NCBI RefSeq assembly: GCF_900182605.1
Contig: NZ_FXTB01000008.1
Coordinates: 1-64,000, forward strand
Length of the DNA stretch: 64,000 nucleotides
Direction of reading: 5' to 3'
Origin: Saccharicrinis carchari
GTDB taxonomy: Bacteria; Bacteroidota; Bacteroidia; Bacteroidales; Marinilabiliaceae
Shown here: piece after piece, positions 37,508 through 45,628 of the stretch
Numbering within the stretch: position 1 is the first letter of the stretch
Layout: every line of letters starts with the position of its first letter
Made by a program: the position numbers and the translations under genes
Notes under the pieces: model-generated
Seen by the model: only the letters and a program-made list of their open reading frames with translations
Database searches by the model: none
What the model was told of the DNA's origin: nothing

Positions 37508-38249
37508 AGCCGTGATTATTGACGATGAACCTGCCATGCAGGAGGTAAACTCTTGCTTGCTGGCCGAGTATTTTCCCGATATCGCCTTGCTTGGAACCGC
37601 CAATTCAATTGAAACCGGACTTGATTTAATTACTTTGGCAAAACCCGATTTGGTTTTGTTAGATATTGAGTTAAGCGATGGGACCGGCTTTCAACTTCTG
37701 CAAAAACTGCACCCCTACCAATTTAAGGTAGTTTTTATTACCGGTTACGATTCGTTTGCAATTAAGGCGATAAAGTTCAGCGCACTCGATTACATCATGA
37801 AACCCGTAAACGAAACGGAATTTCAACAGGCTATACGGCAGGCAGTGGAGCTGATTGAAAAAAATGAAAATACCGAGTCACAAAACGAAGTATTGATGGA
37901 CTCCTTCCACAAGGATTTAAAAGCCAAAAAACTAGTTTTGCGCACCTCTGCCTCCATACACATCGTCGATATTGCGGACATCTATTTCTGCATGAGCGAC
38001 AACAGCTACACCACATTCTACTTCGAGGGCGATGAATCCATATTGGTTTCAAAAAGCTTAAAAGATTATGAAACCCTGCTGGGTGAACATTTTTTTTACC
38101 GGGTCCACCAGCGCTTTTTGGTTAACCTGAACCACATAAAAAAAGTGGACAAAACCGACGGCGGTTTTATAATTATGAAAAATAAAAAAGAAATACCCGT
38201 TTCGTTGCGACAAATGAAAAAATTAATTTCATTGCTAAACGAGCTCTAA
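37500..38249 (+). CDS. LytTR-family response regulator
   Basis: Response regulator of 249 residues. The receiver has IIDDEPAMQE and phospho-acceptor Asp in LVLLDIELSDGTGF (near residue 60), with Lys in DYIMKPVNE. The LytTR DNA-binding domain (about 145-249) contains CMSDNSYTTFYF and FYRVHQRFLVNLNHIKKV. It is the only regulator behind two kinase genes, so both may act on it, either jointly or as heterodimers. Overlaps the second kinase by 8 bp. Confidence 0.94.
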   Translation: MIKAVIIDDEPAMQEVNSCLLAEYFPDIALLGTANSIETGLDLITLAKPDLVLLDIELSDGTGFQLLQKLHPYQFKVVFITGYDSFAIKAIKFSALDYIMKPVNETEFQQAIRQAVELIEKNENTESQNEVLMDSFHKDLKAKKLVLRTSASIHIVDIADIYFCMSDNSYTTFYFEGDESILVSKSLKDYETLLGEHFFYRVHQRFLVNLNHIKKVDKTDGGFIIMKNKKEIPVSLRQMKKLISLLNEL

Positions 38250-38344
38250 CAAATTTTGCAACGCTAAATCTCTTATGAACTGCTTAATATGTTTTGTAGT
38301 GGTTTGATTATTATAGTTACCCACAATATTCCATATAGCACCTC

Positions 38345-38395
38345 ATTCTTTGTGTCCTTTGCGCATCCCTTGTGTCCTTTGTGGTTATTTTTTAT
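38345..38395 (-). repeat. Dispersed ACCACAAAGGACACAAAG repeat, inverted copy
   Basis: Read on the minus strand, the segment contains AACCACAAAGGACACAAG and a second CAAAGGACACAAAG unit. A related element in the opposite orientation lies at 42648-42722. I know similar palindromic intergenic repeats from many Bacteroidota genomes. Confidence 0.6.
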
Positions 38396-38544
38396 CACCT
38401 GCTCGCTGATTAAGCCTTGGTTCTTATATTCCTTTCAAATCACTTCAATTTCAAACCCAATCACTACGCTTTCAAGTTCTATCCATTCTGTAATTATTTA
38501 TTGTGCGTAATTGCGTGTAATTAAACTTTTAAAAACACACAATT

Positions 38545-40617
38545 ATGAAAACTTTTACATTAAAAAGAATTACATTGCTATTGGTTTTAACCGCCATGTT
38601 AGCAATAACAAATTTTGAGGCAAGCGCAAAACTTGTAACGGAACATTCCAATTTAGCATTGGCAAACGTAAGCAAAAATATTTTGGCTGCCAAGCTTGCA
38701 GAGGCAGCCATAACAGCGGTTACCGCCCCCGTTGCCAGCTCTGCCACAAGCATAAGCTCCTCCTCATTTCAGGCCAACTGGAATGTGGTAAATGGAGTAG
38801 ATGGTTATTTGTTATATGTTTATACAAAGTTTGGCCGACTTGGCCAAAAAATATATCTCACCAACTACAATCCCAAACCAGTACCAGGTGTTAAAACCAA
38901 TAGTGTTTTGGTAAGCGGTTTGAGTATGAACACAACTTACTATTATGTTGTAAAAGCTGTAATCGGTATGGATGCTTCTCCATTATCCAACGAAATATCA
39001 ATAAAAACTTTGTTATCCGCCCCTGAGCCACCCGTAGCAACAGCTGCAACCGATGTTACAACCAACTCGTTTAAAATAAATTGGGAAGCTTCGCCGGGTG
39101 CTACAGGATATTTCGTAACCCTAGTAAATAATGACGAACAAGGCTATGTGCAAATTGACGGTAATATAGATGGTGGCGATGTGACTAGCTTAAATGTATC
39201 AGGACTGACTTCCGAAACATCCTATAACTACAGAGTACAGGCTATTAATTCAGCAGGAACCTCAGGGTTCTCAAATATGGTTAGTGTCAATACTTTTGGC
39301 ATACCAGCCGCGCCGGTTGCTACGGAAGCAACCAATATTACAACTACCTCGTTTCAGGCAAACTGGGAGTTTGTACCGGGAGCTACCGGGTATGTAGTGA
39401 CCCTTGCTGACGACGATGGGCGGGTTAATGTTCAAATTGACGGAAGTGTTGACGGTGGTAATGTAACCAGCTTAAATATAACAGAATTAAATTCAGACAA
39501 CAGGTATAGTTACTTCGTAAAGGCAATTAACCCGGAAGGCACTTCGGCACTTTCAAACAGAATAGAAGTACAAACCTTTGGCATACCTGCCGCTCCGGTA
39601 GCTACAGAAGCCACCAATATTACAACCACCTCGTTTCAGGCAAATTGGGAGTTTGTACCGGGAGCTACGGGATATACGGTAACGCTTTTGGACGATGATG
39701 AACAGGACTATGTTCAAATTAACGGAGATGTAGATGGTGGTAATGTAACCAGCTTAAATTTAACAGGACTAATTTCTGAAACAAATTATAGCTACTATGT
39801 AAAGGCATTCAATGATCAAGGAAGCTCAGAAAATTCAAATAGGGCCAGTGCTCAAACCTTTGGCATACCTGCCGCTCCGGTAGCTACGGAAGCCACCAAT
39901 ATTGCAACTACCTCGTTTCAGGCAAATTGGGAAGTTGTGCCAGAAGCTACGGGGTATCTATTAACCGTAGGGGATGATTTTGAGCATAATTACATTATAG
40001 TTGACGAAGCGGTAGCAGGTGCTGATGTGACTAGTTTCGAGGTAACCGGTTTGCAGCCTGATACGCCCTATAGCTACCATATAAAAGCCGTTAATGGGGC
40101 AGGAACATCGGATAACTCAAACAGGATTTCCCTGAGAACACTTGCTTATAAATCGCTTATTTTATCTGCGAATATCGCAGAAGGGGGTATTGTTACCGGT
40201 GATGGAACATTTGACAAGGGCACGGCTGTAATTGCAACTGCCACGGTAAACAGAGGTTATGAATTTATAAACTGGACCGAAAATGGCGCAGAGGTATCAA
40301 CAGAGGCGAGTTATTCTTTCGACTTAAATACGGACAGAACACTGGTGGCCAATTTTCAATTAGCTACGGGTGTTGATGATGATTTTAAAAGCCACATCAA
40401 GGTTTGGCCAATTCCAATATCTACTTTAGTTCACCTATCCGGGATACCCGCAGGCTCAAGCATCCAAATAACATCAGTGTTAGGCCAGCTCCAATTTCAG
40501 AAAACAGATTGCAACGCAATGGAAACATTGAACTTAGCATCATTGAAAGATGGTGTTTATATACTGTTGATTAATACCGAACAGGGCAGATATACGCAGA
40601 AAATAATTAAACGATAA
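38545..40617 (+). CDS. Five-FN3 secreted protein with T9SS sorting domain
   Basis: Secreted protein of 690 residues. A signal peptide (about 1-28) is followed by five fibronectin type III domains of about 95 residues, each starting with a form of APVATEATNITTTSFQANWE. Near residues 533-602 lies an InlB B-repeat-like domain (GYEFINWTENGAEV, ending TLVANFQ). The last 75 residues are a type IX secretion C-terminal sorting domain (KVWPIPISTLVHL ... GVYILLINTEQGRYTQKIIKR). It should be exported by T9SS and held at the surface. FN3 units 3-5 are nearly the same at the DNA level over long stretches. No enzymatic domain seen. Confidence 0.88.
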   Translation: MKTFTLKRITLLLVLTAMLAITNFEASAKLVTEHSNLALANVSKNILAAKLAEAAITAVTAPVASSATSISSSSFQANWNVVNGVDGYLLYVYTKFGRLGQKIYLTNYNPKPVPGVKTNSVLVSGLSMNTTYYYVVKAVIGMDASPLSNEISIKTLLSAPEPPVATAATDVTTNSFKINWEASPGATGYFVTLVNNDEQGYVQIDGNIDGGDVTSLNVSGLTSETSYNYRVQAINSAGTSGFSNMVSVNTFGIPAAPVATEATNITTTSFQANWEFVPGATGYVVTLADDDGRVNVQIDGSVDGGNVTSLNITELNSDNRYSYFVKAINPEGTSALSNRIEVQTFGIPAAPVATEATNITTTSFQANWEFVPGATGYTVTLLDDDEQDYVQINGDVDGGNVTSLNLTGLISETNYSYYVKAFNDQGSSENSNRASAQTFGIPAAPVATEATNIATTSFQANWEVVPEATGYLLTVGDDFEHNYIIVDEAVAGADVTSFEVTGLQPDTPYSYHIKAVNGAGTSDNSNRISLRTLAYKSLILSANIAEGGIVTGDGTFDKGTAVIATATVNRGYEFINWTENGAEVSTEASYSFDLNTDRTLVANFQLATGVDDDFKSHIKVWPIPISTLVHLSGIPAGSSIQITSVLGQLQFQKTDCNAMETLNLASLKDGVYILLINTEQGRYTQKIIKR

Positions 40618-40632
40618 TTGTCGGGAATATTA

Positions 40633-40685
40633 AATACCCTGTTTGTGGCCGATAACTTGTTTGCCACAGGCAGGGTATTGTTTGG
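40633..40685 (+). terminator. Hairpin terminator after the FN3 protein gene
   Basis: Arms AATACCCTG / CAGGGTATT with inner GTGGC / GCCAC form a long interrupted stem ending at 40679, followed by a modest T-rich stretch. It begins 16 bp after the stop codon. Confidence 0.6.
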
Positions 40686-40866
40686 TTTCAATCATGTATC
40701 CGGATGGAGTCCTAAAAGCACTCCAAGGATTTACCTTTTCCTCTATTCCTCTTTTCGTTCAAAATCCTGCGCTTTCAAACCCAAGCAAGGCGCATTCAAA
40801 TCTCTGCCAATTACAACTCAATAAATCGCTTACTTGATAATAATTTCTATTCCAAAACCGTAAGAA

Positions 40867-41220
40867 ATGAAAAAATCAACAGGAAAACTGGTACTGTCCA
40901 CCCGCGACCATTATCACTTAATAGAAATCGAGAATATCGTGTATTGCCAAAGTGAAAACACCTATACAACCTTTTATTTGAACGACGGGCAAAAGATAAA
41001 GGTTTCGGTGCCTATTAAAACAGTGGAGAACCAATTGCCCACCAAAAGCTTTGTACGGCCTCACCAATCTTACCTTGTTAATGTTCAGCATATTAAGAGC
41101 ATACATAAATGTGCAGGGGGCAACCTGTTAATGGATAACGGGCAAACCATAAGTATCAGTTCGCGAAAGAAAAGCCAGTTGCTGCACTTTCTGCAAAATA
41201 TTGCACGGATTCAAGTTTAG
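40867..41220 (+). CDS. Orphan LytTR DNA-binding protein
   Basis: A 117-residue protein consisting only of a LytTR DNA-binding domain: YCQSENTYTTFYLNDG, FVRPHQSYLVNVQHI and the C-terminal SSRKKSQLLHFL. It lacks a receiver domain, so its activity should not depend directly on phosphorylation. Clear similarity to the LytTR part of the regulator at 37500-38249 (NSYTTFYF / NTYTTFYL) suggests it arose from that or a related gene, and it could compete for or share its sites. It is 80 bp upstream of the OmpA-like gene. Confidence 0.85.
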   Translation: MKKSTGKLVLSTRDHYHLIEIENIVYCQSENTYTTFYLNDGQKIKVSVPIKTVENQLPTKSFVRPHQSYLVNVQHIKSIHKCAGGNLLMDNGQTISISSRKKSQLLHFLQNIARIQV

Positions 41221-41299
41221 GACAGGCAAATTCATGTTTGCCATAAAAAGGCAAATCCATATAGCGTAAATTTGAATTAAACAAATAAACCTCCTCATT

Positions 41300-42571
41300 A
41301 TGCAAACACGGACAATAATCAACCTCATCATCATTGCAATGCTCTGCGCCACAAATTCGTTTGGCCAGGTTAAAGTGGATGCGAAGAAAAAAATTAACCA
41401 CGAAGCCAACCAACGGGCCAACCAGCGGACCGAACAGGCCGTTGACAAAGGCTTTGACAAATTGGAAGAAGGCATAGGCAGCCTTTTTAAAAAGAAGAAA
41501 AAGAAAAAAAGGAACGAAGCTCCGGAGGAACAATTTGGGCAAAATAATAATGCTTCCCAACCCACAAATGCAGATACTGAGAAGCAAGTTACCCCAGCTC
41601 AACCGAAAGTGGAATGGGCAAAATTTGATTTCGTCCCAGGTGACGAGGTTATTTTTGAAGACGGTCCGAGCTCCGATGAAGAAAATGGAGAGTTCCCCAG
41701 CCGCTGGGATTTGGCAGATGGAAATATTGAAATTGCATCGGTTAATAACGAAAATGTTATCTACTATCTCACTGGTGGGGGTATCGTACCATATATGAAA
41801 AATTCGAAAGAGGACTATCTACCGGAAATTTTTACCCTTGAGTGCGACATGTATTTCACTCCCGGAGAATCCGCGCGATACTGGATAAAATTGCGTGATG
41901 CAAAGAACCAAAGACATATTGGTGATGATATTAAAGTATATGTGAACGGTATTGAATGCGGCAATTCTGAAATGAGATATCCCGGTACAGAAGACAACAA
42001 TTGGGCATATAATGAAATAGGCGGCTGGAAACATATATCTGTAGCATTTACCAAAGGCAAACTAAAAGCCTATATGGACGATACCCGTTTAATTAACATC
42101 CCCCGCTACGAAGGCAACCCTACTGGGATTACAATATCGGCTGAAAGATTTTCAAACTCCAAATACCAACCTTTTTTAAAAAACGTACGCATTGCCAAGG
42201 GCGGTGTAAAATACTACGACCGCGTACTATCCGACGGAAAAATTATCGTAAACGGTATCCGTTTCGATGTGAACAAAGCCACCATAAAGCCTGAGAGCAA
42301 CGGGGCCATAAATAAGATATTTGAGTTGATGCAAAAACAGAGCGACCTGAATTTTAGTGTTGAAGGCCACACCGATAGCGACGGCGACGATGCCTTAAAT
42401 CAAACACTCTCGGAAAAACGTGCCAAAGCGGTGATGGACAGGTTAATTAGTATGGGTATTTCTTCCAACAGATTAAAATCAGCAGGTTGGGGCGAGAGCA
42501 AACCCATTGGCGAAAACGGCACCGCCGAAGGAAAAGCCAATAACCGCAGAGTGGAGTTCGTAAAATTTTAA
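41300..42571 (+). CDS. OmpA-family outer-membrane protein with coiled-coil N-terminus
   Basis: Exported protein of 423 residues. After a signal peptide (ending NSFGQ near residue 23) comes a highly charged helical stretch with a Lys run (GSLFKKKKKKKRNEAP, about 61-76). A central region (about 110-310) has a lectin-like jelly-roll look (IFEDGPSSDEENGEFPSRWD, WAYNEIGGWKHISVAFTKGK). The C-terminal OmpA peptidoglycan-binding domain (about 315-423) includes FSVEGHTDSDGDD and NNRRVEFVKF. Expected to bind peptidoglycan from the outer membrane side. Confidence 0.87.
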   Translation: MQTRTIINLIIIAMLCATNSFGQVKVDAKKKINHEANQRANQRTEQAVDKGFDKLEEGIGSLFKKKKKKKRNEAPEEQFGQNNNASQPTNADTEKQVTPAQPKVEWAKFDFVPGDEVIFEDGPSSDEENGEFPSRWDLADGNIEIASVNNENVIYYLTGGGIVPYMKNSKEDYLPEIFTLECDMYFTPGESARYWIKLRDAKNQRHIGDDIKVYVNGIECGNSEMRYPGTEDNNWAYNEIGGWKHISVAFTKGKLKAYMDDTRLINIPRYEGNPTGITISAERFSNSKYQPFLKNVRIAKGGVKYYDRVLSDGKIIVNGIRFDVNKATIKPESNGAINKIFELMQKQSDLNFSVEGHTDSDGDDALNQTLSEKRAKAVMDRLISMGISSNRLKSAGWGESKPIGENGTAEGKANNRRVEFVKF

Positions 42572-42647
42572 GGTAGCACAACATTTTTTATTGCCAGAGT
42601 TAGCATCACTAACAATGCAGCTTTTATTTACTGACATTATGACAAAA

Positions 42648-42722
42648 TTAACCACAAAGGACACAAAGAATGCACAAAGAATCCTAGTGTGCTTAGTGCC
42701 TTCTTTGTGAACATTGCGGTTG
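42648..42722 (+). repeat. Dispersed palindromic ACCACAAAGG repeat
   Basis: Begins TTAACCACAAAGGACACAAAG and ends with CTTCTTTGTGAACATTGCGGTT, so the two ends are imperfect inverted repeats. It is related to the inverted copy at 38345-38395. Lies 76 bp after the OmpA-like gene; no coding frame supported. Confidence 0.6.
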
Positions 42723-42838
42723 AAAATCAAATACAATAAAGGACAAATTATTCATTTCTCGATAGAACGTGAACTGAACATTAAAACAACAAAAACCCGG
42801 CGAAAAAGCCACAAACAAATCATTTAAATTTAAACAAC

Positions 42839-43306
42839 ATGAAAAAATCTATTTTCAAATTCACAATTCTATTAAGTGCCATCGCAATTATGACCGCATC
42901 TTGCGGTAAAGATGACGACAAAAAGCCGGCACAATTAGATGGTAAGTACAAAATAGCCATGAACGGAAAAACAGTGGTCGAAGGAAAAACAGAAGAAGTA
43001 GGCATGATGGGAAATGCAATTTCACTTTCATTGGGCGAAGAATTTGGCCTATTAATTTCTGGAGTGCCCGAATCGGTAGGTGGGGAAGCCCAAATTGGAG
43101 GAAATAATTCAGAAACCACAGTGGTCATTTCAGGTAAAAATTTATTGAAGACTGGTTCGGACGAAATGTATTTCTCTATTAAAGGAATGGTAAAGAGAAG
43201 CTCGGCCAACAAAATTACTTTTGAAGGGACTTGCAGCGAAATGGGTAGCTCAACCGTTCACACTTTTAGTGGAACAGCTGAGTCTGCCGCTTTTAAAACA
43301 ATATAA
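42839..43306 (+). CDS. Hypothetical small lipoprotein
   Basis: Lipoprotein of 155 residues. Signal peptide with lipobox TASC (Cys near 21) followed by a charged linker GKDDDKKP, then a beta-rich domain (LDGKYKIAMNGKTVVEG, KITFEGTCSEMG, VHTFSGTAESAAF). No family recognised. It lies 44 bp before a beta-barrel-like gene and they may share a transcript ended by the terminator near 43938. Confidence 0.7.
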   Translation: MKKSIFKFTILLSAIAIMTASCGKDDDKKPAQLDGKYKIAMNGKTVVEGKTEEVGMMGNAISLSLGEEFGLLISGVPESVGGEAQIGGNNSETTVVISGKNLLKTGSDEMYFSIKGMVKRSSANKITFEGTCSEMGSSTVHTFSGTAESAAFKTI

Positions 43307-43350
43307 AATAACTTTATAATTCTTATATAAATATTTAAAACCCAAACATC

Positions 43351-43914
43351 ATGAAAAGTTTATTTAAAACATTTATTGCCATTGTTCTATTTTGTACAAT
43401 AACCGAGGCCAGCGCACAAATAAGTGTAGGGCCGGGAATTGTTTACGGAACCGACATTAACAACATTGGTTTAAGTGTAAACGGAAAATACGAACTTAAC
43501 TCACAGTGGGCAGCGGCACCATCGTTTACCTATTTCTTTAAAAAGGATTACGTAACCTGGTCGTCGTTAGACCTTAACGCCAACTACCAAATTACCGAAA
43601 TCGATAACCTCGGCGGCCTTTACGGTGTTGGCGGCATAGGCTTTACCTTTTGGGGGTTTGACGGCGAAGGTTTTGGTGAAGATCTTGGCGGGAGCGAGTG
43701 GGGAGGAGACTACGGAGAGTATGATGACTATGTGGGACCTCAAATGTCAATGGCGGGCAGCTTGGATACCAATACCACAGAAATTGGCGTAAATCTGGGC
43801 CTTGGTGTAAATATTGCAACTAGCGAAAAAATGGCCATTGCACCCGAAATAATGTACACTTTTGGTGGGGTTAACTACCTGCGCATTGGCGTTAAGGTTA
43901 TGTTCGGTTTGTAA
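43351..43914 (+). CDS. Hypothetical outer-membrane beta-barrel protein
   Basis: Protein of 187 residues with signal peptide (ending TEASAQ near 24) and alternating beta strands ending in a typical aromatic C-terminus (LRIGVKVMFGL). An acidic Gly/Glu/Asp/Tyr-rich loop lies near residues 107-130 (GFDGEGFGEDLGGSEWGGDY). The pattern matches small OmpW/OmpA-like porin-family barrels; no specific function. It is followed by a terminator. Confidence 0.72.
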   Translation: MKSLFKTFIAIVLFCTITEASAQISVGPGIVYGTDINNIGLSVNGKYELNSQWAAAPSFTYFFKKDYVTWSSLDLNANYQITEIDNLGGLYGVGGIGFTFWGFDGEGFGEDLGGSEWGGDYGEYDDYVGPQMSMAGSLDTNTTEIGVNLGLGVNIATSEKMAIAPEIMYTFGGVNYLRIGVKVMFGL

Positions 43915-43937
43915 AAGACCTTATTTATAATTTTAGC

Positions 43938-43982
43938 GAAGAGGCGAACCTGTCTATCCAGGTCGGGTTCGCTTCCTTTTTT
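43938..43982 (+). terminator. Terminator after the beta-barrel gene
   Basis: GAAGAGGCGAACC pairs with GGTTCGCTTC around an inner CCTG/CAGG stem and is followed by a T run at 43977-43982. Confidence 0.8.
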
Positions 43983-44018
43983 CAGCACTATCCTTAGTAC
44001 AAAAAAATCGACTATAAA

Positions 44019-44813
44019 ATGAAAAAAACAATTTACATCCTACTTCTTGCTACTATACTAATAGCTTGTGGTTCAAACAAAAGCAAAGTAGAAGAGATTC
44101 AAGTTGAAATTCCAGCAGCTCTAAATGATAATACAGTTGCCAAAGAGCTTATCGAAGATATGACTGATGCGGTGAATTCGTGTCGCCAGAATATGGCGAC
44201 AGGTGCAAAATTTGCCATAGAACAAGAAAAAAGCGGTTCAGATAGTCTTACCGTTAGGCAAGGATTTAAAGCTGCAAAGTTTGCTGCTAAAATGATGATT
44301 GCTGCCAAAAAAATTGAAAAAGTAAAAGACGAAGCGCTGCAGCTTAAAGAGCAGTTAAACGCCACGGAATGGGCAGCCCTGGAAACCAAACTGGATGAGT
44401 TGGAAACACGTGTTGGCGATTTGAATCCGGAAGATTTGGGACTGAGCGAAGAGGAGATAGCCAGATTTAAAGCCGAAGGTGAACTGCACATTGGAAAAGA
44501 GGCGATGGCTAAAACAGATGAGCCGGTGACAGAGAAGGAACTTGCAGCAAACCAGGAGGATTTGGAAAATGGGGCAGCACTTCGCGAGTTGGAAGAGTCG
44601 GTAGTACAAACCGCCAATGAAAATGACAAAATGCAGCAAGCCGAAAATGACAGTGCCGGCGGTTCTGGCTGGTTTGTTATTCTATTTATCATACTGGTTT
44701 TTGTACTGATAATATTTGGTGTAACGCGAAGGGTTAAGTCATACAAGCAAAAATTCAGAAATACCTCTAATACCTTTTCTCAGATACGCAATCAATTTAA
44801 CAATAAAAATTAG
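44019..44813 (+). CDS. Coiled-coil lipoprotein with C-terminal membrane helix
   Basis: Protein of 264 residues with lipobox LIAC (Cys near 17), a long acidic helical region (about 35-205, rich in Glu/Ala/Lys, e.g. EKVKDEALQLKEQLNATEWA) and a single strongly hydrophobic C-terminal helix (about 212-235) followed by a basic tail. The combination of lipid anchor and C-terminal helix is odd: if both are used the protein is held at two points. I recognise no family. The gene is 5 bp upstream of lemA, so the two products probably work together. Confidence 0.72.
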   Translation: MKKTIYILLLATILIACGSNKSKVEEIQVEIPAALNDNTVAKELIEDMTDAVNSCRQNMATGAKFAIEQEKSGSDSLTVRQGFKAAKFAAKMMIAAKKIEKVKDEALQLKEQLNATEWAALETKLDELETRVGDLNPEDLGLSEEEIARFKAEGELHIGKEAMAKTDEPVTEKELAANQEDLENGAALRELEESVVQTANENDKMQQAENDSAGGSGWFVILFIILVFVLIIFGVTRRVKSYKQKFRNTSNTFSQIRNQFNNKN

Positions 44814-44818
44814 ATGCC

Positions 44819-45382
44819 ATGTCAACATTACTAATTATAATTTTAGCAGCAGCAGTAATTCTTGTTTTTGCGGTAGTATCTATGTACAATGGTTTAATTC
44901 GCAGGCGCAACGAGGTTGACAATGCCTTTGGGGGAATGGACGTGCAATTGAAAAAACGCTACGATTTAATTCCGAATCTGGTTTCAACCGTAAAACAATA
45001 CGCTACTCACGAAAAAGACTTGCTTACCAAAGTTACCGAAATGCGCGCACAGGCCACATCGGGCAAATTGAGTAACGATGAAAAAGTGGCACTCGACAAC
45101 CAGATTTCTGCCGGGATGAAAGGCATAATGGTGGCTGTTGAAAATTATCCAGATTTAAAAGCCAACGAAAATTTCATAAATCTTCAACGTACGCTTAACG
45201 AAGTTGAATCGCAAATTTCGGCAGCCCGCCGTACTTTTAATGCTGTAATTACTTTGTATAACAATGGCATTCAAACCTTTCCGCAAAATATAATTGCCGC
45301 AAGGATGAACATGCTGCGTAAAGAAGTATTTGTTATTCCCGAAACCGAACGACAAAATGTGGATGTGAAGAGTATGTTTTAA
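44819..45382 (+). CDS. lemA: LemA family protein
   Basis: Protein of 187 residues with an N-terminal membrane helix (about 2-22) and the LemA helical bundle: YNGLIRRRNEVDNAFGGMDV, LKKRYDLIPNLVSTVKQYA, LTKVTEMRAQA, ARRTFNAVITLYNNGIQTFP. LemA proteins occur widely with an unsettled role at the envelope. It is coupled to an upstream lipoprotein gene (5 bp) and followed, after a repeat element, by a DUF3137 gene, a pairing I know from other genomes. Confidence 0.94.
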   Translation: MSTLLIIILAAAVILVFAVVSMYNGLIRRRNEVDNAFGGMDVQLKKRYDLIPNLVSTVKQYATHEKDLLTKVTEMRAQATSGKLSNDEKVALDNQISAGMKGIMVAVENYPDLKANENFINLQRTLNEVESQISAARRTFNAVITLYNNGIQTFPQNIIAARMNMLRKEVFVIPETERQNVDVKSMF

Positions 45383-45510
45383 AAAAGCCGGAAGCTAAAA
45401 GGCAGAAGTGCGAAGGGCATCGTTGCGACCGGCAGTAAATATTTCCAATTCAGCAATTTATCTATGAGCCTACTCAGTAAAGTAAGAGTTCATTGATTTT
45501 CACCATTCTT

Positions 45511-45585
45511 ACCCCTGCCCCCTAAAGGGGAACTTGCTGAAAATCAATACACTTTTACAAGTCCCCTTTAGGGGATTTAGGGGTA
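45511..45585. repeat. Palindromic ACCCCTAAA/AAGTCCCCTTTAGGGG intergenic repeat
   Basis: Left arm TACCCCTGCCCCCTAAAGGG continuing to 45536 and right arm ending in TTTAGGGGATTTAGGGGTA (to 45585) are imperfect inverted repeats. I recall this sequence type as a frequent small non-coding repeat in Bacteroidota genomes. It separates lemA from the DUF3137 gene. Confidence 0.65.
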
Positions 45586-45628
45586 TTCTACTATCCGGAG
45601 CAGATTCATCTATTTCAATCTAAAACAA

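Noticed and set aside
44099-44746. 215-codon minus frame, Ser-rich
   Set aside because: Antisense to the coiled-coil lipoprotein gene, whose Glu/Ala codons create a stop-free Ser/Ala frame on the other strand.
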